Below, piece by piece: positions 8,197 through 15,942 of a stretch of 36,641 bases of DNA. A program made the position numbers and the translations under genes. Within the stretch, counting starts at the first letter, position 1. Every line of letters starts with the position of its first letter. Where the stretch lies: contig JAUNJB010000009.1 of assembly GCA_030535375.1 (NCBI GenBank), positions 1 to 36,641 of the forward strand, in the 5' to 3' direction. Under the pieces are notes generated by a model. That model saw only the letters and a program-made list of their open reading frames with translations, was not told the origin of the DNA and did no database searches. Source of the stretch: Clostridia bacterium (GTDB lineage: Bacteria > Bacillota > Clostridia > Christensenellales > Aristaeellaceae).

Positions 8197-8634
8197 ATGG
8201 CTGAAACTCTTGAAAATGGTCTGATCATCGAAAACGGCATCGTCATAAACGGCAAGGCCTGTGAGGGCGAAATCACCGTTCCGGACGGCGTCACCGCCAT
8301 CGCCGACAAGGCATTTTACAACAACCGGAAGCTGACCGGTCTCGTCCTCCCGCAGGGGCTTTTGCGCATCGGCAAATACGCCGTATCCGGCTGCCGCAAT
8401 CTCGCATACGTGCAGGTGCCCGACAGCGTCGCCGAGCTGGGCGAAAGCGCCCTGATGAAGAAATTCGAAAGCGACGTCGGATTCACCCACGTGATGGAGA
8501 ACATCGAGCACTACCCGCTCATCCGCCTGAAGGCGGGCTGCTACGTCGATGAGGCGCTCAAGGCGCTCAAGGCCACGGACGGCTTTGCCAACGGCCACGG
8601 CGTGCGCCACATCATCGAGTTTGAGTACGTTTAA
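8197..8634 (+). CDS. Short BspA-type leucine-rich-repeat protein
   Basis: A 145-residue protein with about three LRR_5 (BspA/TpLRR-type) repeats between residues 25 and 90. The pattern is ITVPDGVTAIADKAFYNN, LTGLVLPQGLLRIGKYAVSGC, LAYVQVPDSVAELGESAL. The rest is a helical tail without recognised motifs. There is no signal peptide or anchor, so it is probably cytoplasmic, unlike the large surface BspA proteins. The ATG has AAGGAG 10 bases upstream. It is divergent from the hydroxylase operon and convergent with a Crp/Fnr gene. No specific function can be given; such repeats normally serve protein binding. Confidence 0.8.
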   Translation: MAETLENGLIIENGIVINGKACEGEITVPDGVTAIADKAFYNNRKLTGLVLPQGLLRIGKYAVSGCRNLAYVQVPDSVAELGESALMKKFESDVGFTHVMENIEHYPLIRLKAGCYVDEALKALKATDGFANGHGVRHIIEFEYV

Positions 8635-8647
8635 TCCGCAGGAACGC

Positions 8648-8700
8648 AAAAGGACGTCTTGCCGGCACCCCTGCCGCAGGACGTCCTTTGTTTGTTTTTC
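8648..8700. terminator. Terminator between convergent LRR and Crp/Fnr genes
   Basis: AAAGGACGTC and GACGTCCTTT flank a partly paired centre (GCCGGC...GCCGC). On the plus strand this is followed by TTTGTTTGTTTTT. The stem may also serve the minus-strand gene ending at 8706, although its T tract is short on that side. Confidence 0.75.
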
Positions 8701-8705
8701 TCCGC

Positions 8706-9425
8706 TCAGCGCGGCGCCGCGTTGCTCTCGCCCATAAACTCGAGCATCTGCGCCTTGTCGCGTATGCAGTAAAAGCCGTTGATCTGCTCGATGAGGTTCT
8801 CCTCGCGCAGCTCCTTGACCGTGCGCACCATTGTGATGCGGTTGACCCCCAGGAGATTGGCAAGCATCTGCTGGCTGATTTTCTCCTTGATGAGGATCTT
8901 CCCATCGTATTCCACGCCGTAGCGCTCGGCAAACGTGAGCAGCAGGTTGCACACCTTCCAGGCGACGTTGCACTGTGTCCCCTCGCGCACCTGATCCATC
9001 GCCGCCAGGAACTTGAAGGACAGGCTCATCATGATCTCCTCGGCCAGGTCGGGATCGCTGCGCATCTTCGCGAGCAGCTCCTCCCGCCGGATAGCCACAG
9101 CCTTCACATGGCTCAGCGCCACAAACGACACGGGCGGCGCCTTCTGCAGCAGGATGTTGGATTCCAGCAGCAGGGAGCCCTCCTCGTTGTAGTTGTAATA
9201 GCGGTCCCCCGTCGCGCTCGTGTACTCATAGGCCATCACGCGCCCTTCAAGCACGTAATAGCAGCACTGGGGCACCTTGCCCGCCGCGGCGACGATCTGC
9301 CCTTTGCCAAATTCCACCTGCGGCCCGAGTAAGGCGAATTTCTCCCCGCTGTTGATCTTAAACCAGAGCCTGGAATGGACTTCTTCCTCCGCATCGCCTA
9401 TGTTCAGATAATACTTCGGATTCAT
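8706..9425 (-). CDS. Crp/Fnr family transcriptional regulator 1
   Basis: A 239-residue regulator. Residues about 25-125 form the cyclic-nucleotide-binding-type beta barrel, with YYVLEGRVMAYEY and EEGSLLLESN in the expected places. A long dimer helix follows, then a winged helix at the C-terminus with recognition segment ISQQMLANLLGVNRITMVRTVKEL. There is no N-terminal Cys cluster like that of Fnr, and the phosphate-binding Arg pattern of true cAMP receptors is not evident, so the effector is unknown. The ATG at 9425 is chosen; a GTG three codons upstream is possible. It lies between the first hydroxylase operon and the maturation operon, which makes it a candidate regulator of both. Confidence 0.88.
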   Translation of the reverse strand: MNPKYYLNIGDAEEEVHSRLWFKINSGEKFALLGPQVEFGKGQIVAAAGKVPQCCYYVLEGRVMAYEYTSATGDRYYNYNEEGSLLLESNILLQKAPPVSFVALSHVKAVAIRREELLAKMRSDPDLAEEIMMSLSFKFLAAMDQVREGTQCNVAWKVCNLLLTFAERYGVEYDGKILIKEKISQQMLANLLGVNRITMVRTVKELREENLIEQINGFYCIRDKAQMLEFMGESNAAPR

Positions 9426-9470
9426 CTTACCCACCCTTTTTCAGTTCCTCTGCGCGCGCAAGGCGCGCCG

Positions 9471-10322
9471 TCAGATGCGCGGGATCACCGCTGTGCCGTG
9501 CAGGTCGCTGAGCGGAATCAGGGGCAGCATTCCGTGGCGCCGCTCGTACTCATCGACCGCTTTGCGCACGCCGTCAAACTGCATGCTGTTGTAATCGTGC
9601 AGCAAAATCGCCCCGCCGCTCACCAGCCGGGGATAAAAATACTCCAGTCCCGCGAGCGTGGGCGCGTAGAGATCCACGTCGATGCTCACCAGCGCAAACC
9701 GCTCCTCCAGCCCCTGCGCCGTCTCCGGGAAGAAGCCCTTGCGGATCACCACCTGATCCTCGTACGGCATGCGTGTGAGGACATCCCTGTCCCGCGTATT
9801 GGAGAAATCGTGCACGGCGGCGCGGGATGTGCTCATCTGGCGCTCCACACGGATGTCACGCTCGTCAAACCCGTCGAAGGTATCAAACAGGTAGAGCTTC
9901 CTGTCCGGAAAGCGCTCGTTGAGCTGCCAGGCAAAATCCCCCCGATAGGTGCCCAGCTCGGCGAGCGCCCCTTCCACCGCGTTCGCGCTGATGCGGTCGG
10001 CCAGCCGCCGGAAGGTCGCGGCGCGCAGGTCAAATGTCGTATACACATCGCTCAGCGCCATGATGCGCCCCTGGTAGCCCAGGCTGCGCGCCTGATTGGT
10101 GAGCTGACCCGTGCGCTCGTCATCCAGCACGCCGATGAGCACCCGGTCCGGATTGGCCTGCAATGCCTCCGCCACGGGCAGGATCTGGATTTCCGCGTCG
10201 TAATCCCACACCTTGGGATTGTTGTCGCCGATTGCCACAAGCTCCATTTGATTGAGATTCAGCAGATTCCGGGCCGCTTTGCCCATTTGACCCGCACCGA
10301 GAATCACGACTGTTTCCAACAT
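9471..10322 (-). CDS. Rossmann-TylF two-domain methyltransferase, intact metal site
   Basis: A 283-residue paralogue of the protein at 2222-3103. Residues 1-95 are a Rossmann-like domain with a good dinucleotide loop (VVILGAGQMGKAAR). Residues 105-280 are a TylF/MycF-type SAM-dependent O-methyltransferase domain with ELGTYRGDFAWQLN, FDTFDGFD, SIDVDLYAPT (Asp215, Asp217) and LLHDYN (His242, Asp243). The acidic residues expected to bind Mg2+ are present. Members of the family methylate sugar or aromatic hydroxyls; the substrate is unknown here. The ATG at 10322 has a GAGG 8 bases upstream; a GTG three codons earlier is less likely. It lies 45 bases upstream of the Crp/Fnr gene on the same strand and may be cotranscribed with it. 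Confidence 0.85.
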   Translation of the reverse strand: MLETVVILGAGQMGKAARNLLNLNQMELVAIGDNNPKVWDYDAEIQILPVAEALQANPDRVLIGVLDDERTGQLTNQARSLGYQGRIMALSDVYTTFDLRAATFRRLADRISANAVEGALAELGTYRGDFAWQLNERFPDRKLYLFDTFDGFDERDIRVERQMSTSRAAVHDFSNTRDRDVLTRMPYEDQVVIRKGFFPETAQGLEERFALVSIDVDLYAPTLAGLEYFYPRLVSGGAILLHDYNSMQFDGVRKAVDEYERRHGMLPLIPLSDLHGTAVIPRI

Positions 10323-10390
10323 ATATTCCACCTCTCCGGTGTTCGCTTCCGTCTTGAAAAAGCCCCCGATTTCATGGGAGGGTTTGTCCC

Positions 10391-10502
10391 ATCATAACAC
10401 AGTTTACTGCAAATGAAAAGCGCAATCCCATCTTTTTTCACAACGAATTCGTCTATTTTGTATCACAGACTACTGTATTTTCACGAGGAAATCTGATTTA
10501 AT
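10391..10502. promoter_or_regulatory. Divergent promoter region between TylF-type gene and maturation operon
   Basis: This AT-richer region has a minus-strand TATGAT at 10396-10391 with a weak TTTTCA 17 bases upstream, serving the TylF-type gene. On the plus side a TTTAAT at 10497-10502 lies before the maturation operon. GTCTATTTTGTATCACAGAC at 10451-10470 is an imperfect palindrome sharing TTGTATCA with the sites at 8051-8066 (reverse) and 21302-21317. It would sit near -48 relative to the plus promoter. Confidence 0.35.
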
Positions 10503-10579
10503 AGAGGTGCATTGTGAAGCGATTTTTCACTTATTCAAAAAACCGTCCCGGCAGGAAGGAGCGTGAGGGAACCGTGCGA

Positions 10580-11617
10580 ATGATTTATCTGATCCGCCAC
10601 GGTGAGGTGGATCATGCCGCGCACCGCTGCATCAGCCGCACGGATCTTCCCCTCTCCCCGCTTGGCCGGGCCCAGGCGCAGGCGCTCGGCCGCTGGATCG
10701 CGCGCCATCCCATCGCCAGCCTGTATGCCAGCCCCGCCGCACGCTGCATGGAGACGGCCTCCCTGCTCGGCGCGCAGCGCGCCGTTGCCTGCGAAGCGCT
10801 CCGGGAGGTGGATGTCGGCGCGTGGGAAAACCTGACGTTTGAGGAAATCCGTGCCCGCTGGCCGGAGGCGTACAGGCGGCGGGGCGAACACATCGGCACG
10901 ACAGCGCCGCCCGGCGGCGAGAGCTTTCTTGATGCCGGCAGGCGTTTTGACGCGTTCCTCACGGACATCCTGGACAAAACCGACGGCGATATCGCCGTCG
11001 TATCCCACGGCGGAATTCTCCGCGCCTGGCTGTGCATGGCGCTCTCCCTTGATCCCGACGCCGTTCTCACCATCCGCCAGCCGCGCGGCTGCGTGAGCGC
11101 CCTCTCCTTTGACGGCGGCACGTATCGCGCGCAGTTTATCGGCTGCAAGCCCTTCCCCGTGCCGGATGATGAGGAAATCGGCCGACTCTACCGCCGCTGC
11201 GCTACCCCCGAAGCCGTGATCGCGCACTGCCGGGCCGTCGCCGATCAGGCGCTTTCCCTCGCCGTGCGCTCCTCTGCCGACAGGGAATTGCTGCGGGCGG
11301 CCTGTCTGCTGCACGATCTCTGCCGCGAGGCGGGACGCGATCATCCTGCAAAGGCCGCGAAGCTGCTGGACGGTGAAGGCTATCCGCAGCTGGCGGATAT
11401 CGTCGCCCAGCATCACGATCTGCGCGCCGGCGCCTGCGCCGAGGCTGAGCTGCTCTATCTCGCGGATAAACTGATCAGCGGCTGCACGCCCGTCCCCCTC
11501 GCCGTGCGGTTCGAGGCGTCGCGCGCCAAGTGCGGCAGCGGCCGGGCCGCGCTCCTCTGGGAGCAGCGGTACGCTTGCGCCCGGCAGCTGGCAAATAAGT
11601 ACGGTGTTCCCCTCTGA
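10580..11617 (+). CDS. Histidine phosphatase-HD domain fusion linked to molybdenum cofactor maturation
   Basis: A 345-residue fusion. Residues 1-190 are a histidine phosphatase (phosphoglycerate-mutase-like) with the catalytic RHG at 6-8, TDLPLSPLGRAQA, a YASPAARCMETA segment and the second active-site SHGG at 142-145. Residues 205-340 are an HD-type metal phosphohydrolase with His216, the HD pair at 245-246 (LLHDL), HH at 278-279 and Asp296 in YLADKL. Both active sites look complete, so it may remove two phosphates or act on two nucleotides or sugar phosphates in turn. Known alpha-ribazole phosphatases share the first domain, but the mocA-xdhC neighbours point to a molybdopterin or nucleotide role. 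The start is uncertain: the ATG at 10580 or the GTG at 10574, with a GAGG upstream. Confidence 0.85.
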   Translation: MIYLIRHGEVDHAAHRCISRTDLPLSPLGRAQAQALGRWIARHPIASLYASPAARCMETASLLGAQRAVACEALREVDVGAWENLTFEEIRARWPEAYRRRGEHIGTTAPPGGESFLDAGRRFDAFLTDILDKTDGDIAVVSHGGILRAWLCMALSLDPDAVLTIRQPRGCVSALSFDGGTYRAQFIGCKPFPVPDDEEIGRLYRRCATPEAVIAHCRAVADQALSLAVRSSADRELLRAACLLHDLCREAGRDHPAKAAKLLDGEGYPQLADIVAQHHDLRAGACAEAELLYLADKLISGCTPVPLAVRFEASRAKCGSGRAALLWEQRYACARQLANKYGVPL

Positions 11618-11645
11618 CCCATTCATCCGCCGAAAAAGGAGTTTG

Positions 11646-12275
11646 ATGCGCATGACACAGCCGCTGGGCGGCATCATTTTGGCCGCGGGCCTTTCCTCGC
11701 GCATGGGCAGGTTCAAGCCCCTCATGGAGATCAACGGCCGCAGCATGATCAGCCATGTGATCCGCATGATGCGCGACGCCGGCGCCGGGACGATCATCGT
11801 CGTGACGGGCTTCCACGCCGATGAGCTTGAAGCCTGTTTATCCACAGAGAATGTCGAGTGTGTGCACAATCCCGACTTTGCGCACACCCAGCAGCTCGAT
11901 TCCCTCCGCCTCGGGCTCGCGGCTCTCCGGGGCCGCTGCGAACGCATGCTCATCTCGCCCGCCGACGTGCCCATCGTCAGGCCGCAAACGGTGCGCGCTC
12001 TTCTCGCCATCGACGGTGACTTCATCCGCCCCGTCTTCAACGGAGAGGTCGGGCATCCGGTGGTGCTGAGCGCCGCACTCATCCCCTATCTTATGACATA
12101 TGACGGCCCCGGCGGCCTGCGCGGCGCCATCGAGCACAGCACGTATTCCCTGCGCGAGCTGCACGTCGACGACCGCGGAACAGTGCTCGACAACGATACC
12201 CCGGCGGACATCGACCGCCTGCTCCAATGGTACAGGGACGATGCCGCAAAGCAGAAAGAAGGTACTCCAAAATGA
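11646..12275 (+). CDS. mocA: MocA-like molybdenum cofactor cytidylyltransferase
   Basis: A 209-residue nucleotidyltransferase of the MobA/MocA family. It has the signature LAAGLSSRMGRFKPL at residues 12-26 and the conserved PADVPIV segment, whose Asp should bind Mg2+. Further on is GHPVVLS. MocA joins CMP to Mo-molybdopterin, giving the cytosine dinucleotide cofactor used by molybdenum hydroxylases. Its position next to xdhC and between two hydroxylase operons favours MocA over MobA (GTP-specific). AAGGAG precedes the ATG at 11646 by 4 bases; a second ATG at 11652 has a more usual spacing. The stop overlaps the xdhC start in an ATGA. Confidence 0.88.
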   Translation: MRMTQPLGGIILAAGLSSRMGRFKPLMEINGRSMISHVIRMMRDAGAGTIIVVTGFHADELEACLSTENVECVHNPDFAHTQQLDSLRLGLAALRGRCERMLISPADVPIVRPQTVRALLAIDGDFIRPVFNGEVGHPVVLSAALIPYLMTYDGPGGLRGAIEHSTYSLRELHVDDRGTVLDNDTPADIDRLLQWYRDDAAKQKEGTPK

Positions 12276-13291
12276 GAAAGTTGTTTGAAACCCTGAAAAC
12301 CGTGCTCCTCCAGGGGCAGGACGCCGTGCTCGTCACCGTCGTCGCCAGCTCCGGCTCCACCCCGCGCGGTTCCGGCGCGCGCATGCTCGTCACCCGGTCC
12401 GGACGGCTTTACGGCACCATCGGCGGCGGCGCGGTGGAGTATCAAAGCGAGCAGGTCGCCCTTGATGTGCTTCAAACCGGACACTCCCACACCGAGAAAT
12501 TCATGCTCCACAAGAATCAGGTGCGCGACCTGGGCATGATCTGCGGCGGCAGCGTCGTCGTGTATTTTCATCACATCCCCGGCGGATCGCGGGATGTCAT
12601 CGCGCTTTGCGACAGAGCGGACGCGCTGTTTGCCGCCGGAGAGCGCAGCTGGATCGTCACCGAAATCAGCGGCGACGCGCCCGGCAGCCTCTCGCTCTAC
12701 GGCGCGCAGAGCGGCCTGATGGGCGCGCCCTTGCCGCAGGCCGTGCTTAATCAGCTCGCCCCCAGGCCCACGCAGATCGAGGCCGACGGCCATACCTACT
12801 ACGCCGAGACCCTGATTCGCGCCGGACGCGTGTTCATCTTTGGCGGCGGCCACGTCGCGCAGTCGCTCGTCCCCGCGCTGAGCGCCGTGGATTTCCGCTG
12901 CGTCGTGCTTGAGGACCGTGAGGATTTCTGCCGTCCCGATCTCTTCCCAGGCGTCGAGGAGACGCGTATCATCCGCATGGACGCAATCGAAGAGACCGTC
13001 TCCATCGGCAAGGACGACTACATCTGTATCATGACGCGCGGCCACAAGGACGACACGATCTGCGAGGCGTTCGCCCTGCGCACCCCGGCCTGCTATATCG
13101 GCGTCATCGGCAGCCGGCGCAAAACGCAGGGCGTCAACGAGCGCCTGCGCGAAATGGGCTTCACCGATGCGGACATCGCCCGCGTCACCACGCCCATCGG
13201 CCTGGAGATCCACGCGGAAACGCCTGCGGAAATCGCCGTGAGCATTGCCGCGCAGCTCATCGCCGTGCGTGCCTCCCGCATGAGGGGCTAA
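12272..13291 (+). CDS. xdhC: XdhC/CoxI family molybdenum hydroxylase maturation factor
   Basis: A 339-residue XdhC protein. The N-terminal domain (1-100) has ASSGSTPRGSGARMLV and the GTIGGGAVE stretch, followed by GMICGGSVVVYF with the conserved Cys. The C-terminal half is a Rossmann domain, starting at VFIFGGGHVAQSLVPAL and ending with YIGVIGSRRKTQGVNERL. XdhC binds the molybdenum cofactor, protects it during sulfuration and delivers it to the apo-hydroxylase. It starts at an ATGA overlap with mocA and has a GAAGG 9 bases upstream. A strong terminator follows, ending the operon. With two hydroxylases in the window and only one xdhC, it probably serves both. Confidence 0.92.
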   Translation: MRKLFETLKTVLLQGQDAVLVTVVASSGSTPRGSGARMLVTRSGRLYGTIGGGAVEYQSEQVALDVLQTGHSHTEKFMLHKNQVRDLGMICGGSVVVYFHHIPGGSRDVIALCDRADALFAAGERSWIVTEISGDAPGSLSLYGAQSGLMGAPLPQAVLNQLAPRPTQIEADGHTYYAETLIRAGRVFIFGGGHVAQSLVPALSAVDFRCVVLEDREDFCRPDLFPGVEETRIIRMDAIEETVSIGKDDYICIMTRGHKDDTICEAFALRTPACYIGVIGSRRKTQGVNERLREMGFTDADIARVTTPIGLEIHAETPAEIAVSIAAQLIAVRASRMRG

Positions 13292-13323
13292 GGCTGGCTC
13301 ACCTCCACATCGCACCATACAGC

Positions 13324-13357
13324 AAAGAGCAGAGCCAGCGCTCTGCTCTTTGTTTGT
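13324..13357 (+). terminator. Terminator of the maturation operon
   Basis: A perfect 12-bp stem (AAAGAGCAGAGC/GCTCTGCTCTTT) with a 4-base loop is followed by GTTTGTT. The 13358-13507 stretch after it holds no gene that I can support. Confidence 0.85.
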
Positions 13358-13507
13358 TGACATAAGCTCCATTGCCGTCCATGGCGGGGCTTGCTTTTCA
13401 ATTCCGCCTCCCCTCCCGGGAAGGAGAATACGCCCGACGGCCATCAAAGGGGAACCGCGTTGCCGGCAGGCCGGGCGGGCCCCTTCGCCCTCCCGGAAAA
13501 GCGAGGA

Positions 13508-14677
13508 TTACCAGGCAAATTCGACGGCATTGGAATCGATGCTCTTTTCCTGAAGCCCGATCCGGCTCTCGATGAAGTTGATCGCCATTTGCGGCCACTG
13601 GGCGATCTGCGTATAGGCGTCCACATAGTTGTGCGTGCCGGTGCCCAGGCCAACGCCATGTACGGCATCAGGCGCGAGGTAGAAGCTGAAATCCGGGAAA
13701 ACCGCGGAGGCTTGCGGAACACAGGCCAGTATGATGGAGGAGAGCGGGTCCTTCTGGCCCACCACGCCAAAGACGGCGGGCAGATTGGCGTTGCCGGAGA
13801 AATCCAGCGGATCGCCGTAGCCAGAGATGATCAGGCCGTAAACCGGAATTGCGACGGTCATATCGGCGCTCTCGGCATCCACCTCGTCGCAGACGTAATC
13901 CGGATACACGGTATCCGGGGTCACGCTGCCATACTGCTTGGCGATCGCGGACATGATGTTCATGCCGCCCGCGGAGAAGCCGCAGGTGATGATGGTCTCC
14001 GCGTTGCCGATGCCCTTTTCATCCGCGTAATGGCGGATGTAGCGGATCGCGCGGCCGAGATCGAGCCACTGATCCTCGGCGGCATACGGGTTCACCCGGC
14101 GCTGGAGGACGTATGCGTTGTATCCGTTCGCATTGAAAAACTCGGCGACAGGATAGCCCTCGACGACGTTGTTGCGGTGGGTGCTGCCGCCGCCGGCGAT
14201 GATGATGACATTGCCCTTCACGGCGCTCTGATCCTCGATCAGATACGGATTGAGGAACGGGCGGAATCCCTCCGTGTCGTAGGAGATCTCCCAGCCCTCG
14301 GTCGGCAGCGGATCTTCAACGGCCATATTCTCGCCCCAGATTTCCCAGACGGTCGTCTTGGGATCATCGACGATCTGCGTGAGCGCCTCGCGCTTGGCGG
14401 TCAGCTCGACGCACATGTCATAGTCGGCCGCGGTGATGCCGGGCTCGGCGCCGTCCACCGTCTCATACTGGTGACGGGAGAGCTTGTGAAAGGTCACATA
14501 GAACTGCTCAAAGTCGCCCTCGAACGCGGCCGGATAGAACGCAACCTCGCGGGAGAGCTTCAGCTCCTGTGCGACCATCGCCTGAACCTCCTCATCGGTG
14601 TGGGCGGTTTCCGCCGCAGCGGCACAGGCGCAGAGCACAAACAGTGCGGAAAGCAGAAGCGTCAGAAATCTTTTCAC
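13508..14677 (-). CDS. Exported alpha/beta hydrolase (esterase/lipase-like)
   Basis: A 389-residue protein with an export signal: basic KR, then a hydrophobic core to about residue 20. The segment LCAC at 14-17 could be a lipobox, so it may be either a lipoprotein or a secreted protein. The catalytic domain has the oxyanion-type motif AGGGS (161-165), the nucleophile elbow GFSAGG with Ser235, a likely acid in GQKDPL (Asp310) and His340. This matches esterase/lipase family hydrolases that act on short acyl or acetyl esters, for example acetylated sugars; the substrate is not known. The GTG at 14677 has AAGGAGG 8 bases upstream. It has its own strong promoter at 14735-14764. Confidence 0.85.
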   Translation of the reverse strand: MKRFLTLLLSALFVLCACAAAAETAHTDEEVQAMVAQELKLSREVAFYPAAFEGDFEQFYVTFHKLSRHQYETVDGAEPGITAADYDMCVELTAKREALTQIVDDPKTTVWEIWGENMAVEDPLPTEGWEISYDTEGFRPFLNPYLIEDQSAVKGNVIIIAGGGSTHRNNVVEGYPVAEFFNANGYNAYVLQRRVNPYAAEDQWLDLGRAIRYIRHYADEKGIGNAETIITCGFSAGGMNIMSAIAKQYGSVTPDTVYPDYVCDEVDAESADMTVAIPVYGLIISGYGDPLDFSGNANLPAVFGVVGQKDPLSSIILACVPQASAVFPDFSFYLAPDAVHGVGLGTGTHNYVDAYTQIAQWPQMAINFIESRIGLQEKSIDSNAVEFAW

Positions 14678-14734
14678 GGTGTTTTCCTCCTTAGCTGTTC
14701 ATCTGTCCGGTAAAGCAACGATTAACTTATCCAT

Positions 14735-14764
14735 ATTATACAAAAAATATATTAATATTGTCAA
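14735..14764 (-). promoter_or_regulatory. Consensus sigma-A promoter of the exported hydrolase gene
   Basis: On the minus strand TTGACA (14764-14759) and TATAAT (14740-14735) are separated by 18 bases, in a local AT-rich island. It lies about 58 bases upstream of the GTG start. Confidence 0.8.
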
Positions 14765-14769
14765 TATTA
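14753..14769. promoter_or_regulatory. Operator-like palindrome over the -35 of the hydrolase promoter
   Basis: TAATATTG-T-CAATATTA is a perfect 8+8 inverted repeat around one central base and covers the -35 hexamer. A repressor bound here would block RNA polymerase. The binding protein is not identifiable. Confidence 0.5.
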
Positions 14770-14778
14770 TGGATCAGA

Positions 14779-14793
14779 TTGATCAAAAATCAA
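14779..14793. promoter_or_regulatory. Fnr-box-like sequence upstream of the hydrolase promoter
   Basis: TTGAT-CAAAA-ATCAA has both Fnr half-sites but a 5-base rather than 4-base spacer. It is centred about 58 bases upstream of the inferred start, and a Crp/Fnr gene lies directly upstream. Confidence 0.35.
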
Positions 14794-14847
14794 ATTCAAA
14801 CACTGGTAATATATGAAAACACCCATGCGGCGAAGCAAAAAGCAATA

Positions 14848-14876
14848 CGGCGCCGCAGAGCGGATCTGCGGCGCCG
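14848..14876 (-). terminator. Terminator of Crp/Fnr regulator 2
   Basis: A 12-bp GC-rich stem (CGGCGCCGCAGA/TCTGCGGCGCCG) with a 5-base loop lies 11 bases after the stop. On the minus strand it is followed by TATTGCTTTTT. Confidence 0.75.
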
Positions 14877-14887
14877 TGAGCACGACA

Positions 14888-15580
14888 TCATGTTTCGTCG
14901 GACTGGCGTTCCTGAATATCCTCTTTTCTGACGCAGTAATATGCGTTGTTGATCAGCAGCAGCATCTCCTTCTCCCTCAGCTCCTTGAGCACCCGGCTCA
15001 CGGTGATCCTGTTCATCCCCAGCATGCTGCCGATCATCTGCTGGGTGATCTTCATATCGATCATCACCCAGTCGCCATAATAGGGCTTGCCGATGCCATC
15101 CGCCAGCAGAAGCAGCATGTTGTACACCTTCCACAGCGCGTCGTGATTGTAATTCTCCCGCAGCTGATCCATGGCCGAATAGTATTTGGAGGAGAAGGAA
15201 TCAAAGACGAGCTGCAGAATGTCCTCGTCGTGCATCATCGCCTCGCGCAGCGCCTGCGCCGTGATGCGCACGAGCTCCGTGGGCGCAATCGTTTGGAAGT
15301 AGACATCCACCTCGTAATTCGCCAGCACGTTGGACTCCAGGAAGATGCTTCCTTCCTCAAAGACGTTGAAGATGTGCTCCGTGCCCTCCTGCGTAAGCTC
15401 CAGCGAAATCACGCGCCCCTCCAGCAGCAGGTAGCAGTATTTTGCACGATCCCCGGGTATGGCGATGTAATGATTCTTGGGCAGATAGATGTGATCCCCC
15501 AATTTTTCAAGCTTTTCCCAGCTCGGCATGTGGTGAAAAAAGCGTGAGCGATATGCCGGCAGATTGTACTCATCGCCCAT
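14888..15580 (-). CDS. Crp/Fnr family transcriptional regulator 2
   Basis: A 230-residue regulator with the cyclic-nucleotide-type barrel at about residues 20-120 (YCYLLLEGRVISLEL, FEEGSIFLESNVLA), a dimer helix, and a winged helix with recognition segment ITQQMIGSMLGMNRITVSRVLKEL. It is clearly paralogous to the regulator at 8706-9425, sharing the FLESN/LLESN block and the LGxNRIT recognition helix, so the two may bind similar sites. There is no Fnr-type Cys cluster. The ATG at 15580 is chosen because GAGGAGGGGG lies just upstream; the frame extends 17 codons further without a site. It lies between the second hydroxylase operon and the exported hydrolase gene and may control either or both. 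Confidence 0.88.
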   Translation of the reverse strand: MGDEYNLPAYRSRFFHHMPSWEKLEKLGDHIYLPKNHYIAIPGDRAKYCYLLLEGRVISLELTQEGTEHIFNVFEEGSIFLESNVLANYEVDVYFQTIAPTELVRITAQALREAMMHDEDILQLVFDSFSSKYYSAMDQLRENYNHDALWKVYNMLLLLADGIGKPYYGDWVMIDMKITQQMIGSMLGMNRITVSRVLKELREKEMLLLINNAYYCVRKEDIQERQSDET

Positions 15581-15623
15581 GATTTTCCCCCTCCTCTCGC
15601 GATACCTGTTTATCATGGCTTCA

Positions 15624-15660
15624 CATATCACATCATATCACAAAAAAAACGGGCAGGCAA
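15624..15660 (-). promoter_or_regulatory. Promoter of Crp/Fnr regulator 2 with a 10-bp direct repeat
   Basis: On the minus strand TTGCCT (15660-15655), 17 bases and TATGAT (15637-15632). Two direct copies of CATATCACA (15624-15632 and 15634-15642), exactly one helical turn apart, cover the -10 region, which suggests autoregulation. Confidence 0.45.
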
Positions 15661-15788
15661 CCTTCCCGTATTCTCCCGCCGGCAAAAAAAGTGCTACGCT
15701 TTCCGTATTCACGGCCCCTCAAAACCCGGCGGCCCGGGCATTCGCGGCCGAATACGGCTTTCCCAAAAAGCGCTCCGTGCGCGCTCCC

Positions 15789-15938
15789 TCTTCCGAAGCG
15801 CTTTAACACTCCAAAACATTTCTGTGCCCGCTGCCCGGTTTTTCGCGCAGCGGCCAGCGGCCGCCTCCACTTCCGAAAATCGCTGCAAATCGCCCGATTA
15901 CGGCGAACGCGGCCATTTTTTACGCAATTTCCTATAAG
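15789..15938 (+). repeat. Interspersed noncoding repeat, copy 2
   Basis: It contains TCTGTGCCCGCTGCCCGGTT, an AGCGGCCAGCGGCCGC inverted stretch, CACTTCCGAAAATCGCTGC, AATCGCCCGAT, GGCGAACG and TTACGCAATTTCCTA. The same blocks occur in copies 1 and 3. The 15661-15942 gap holds nothing else that I can support. Confidence 0.6.
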
Positions 15939-15942
15939 TCAA

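Noticed and set aside
10580..11617. Alpha-ribazole phosphatase (CobC) of the cobalamin pathway
   Set aside because: The first domain would fit, but no cobalamin gene is near and the operon partners are mocA and xdhC. The HD domain is also not part of CobC.
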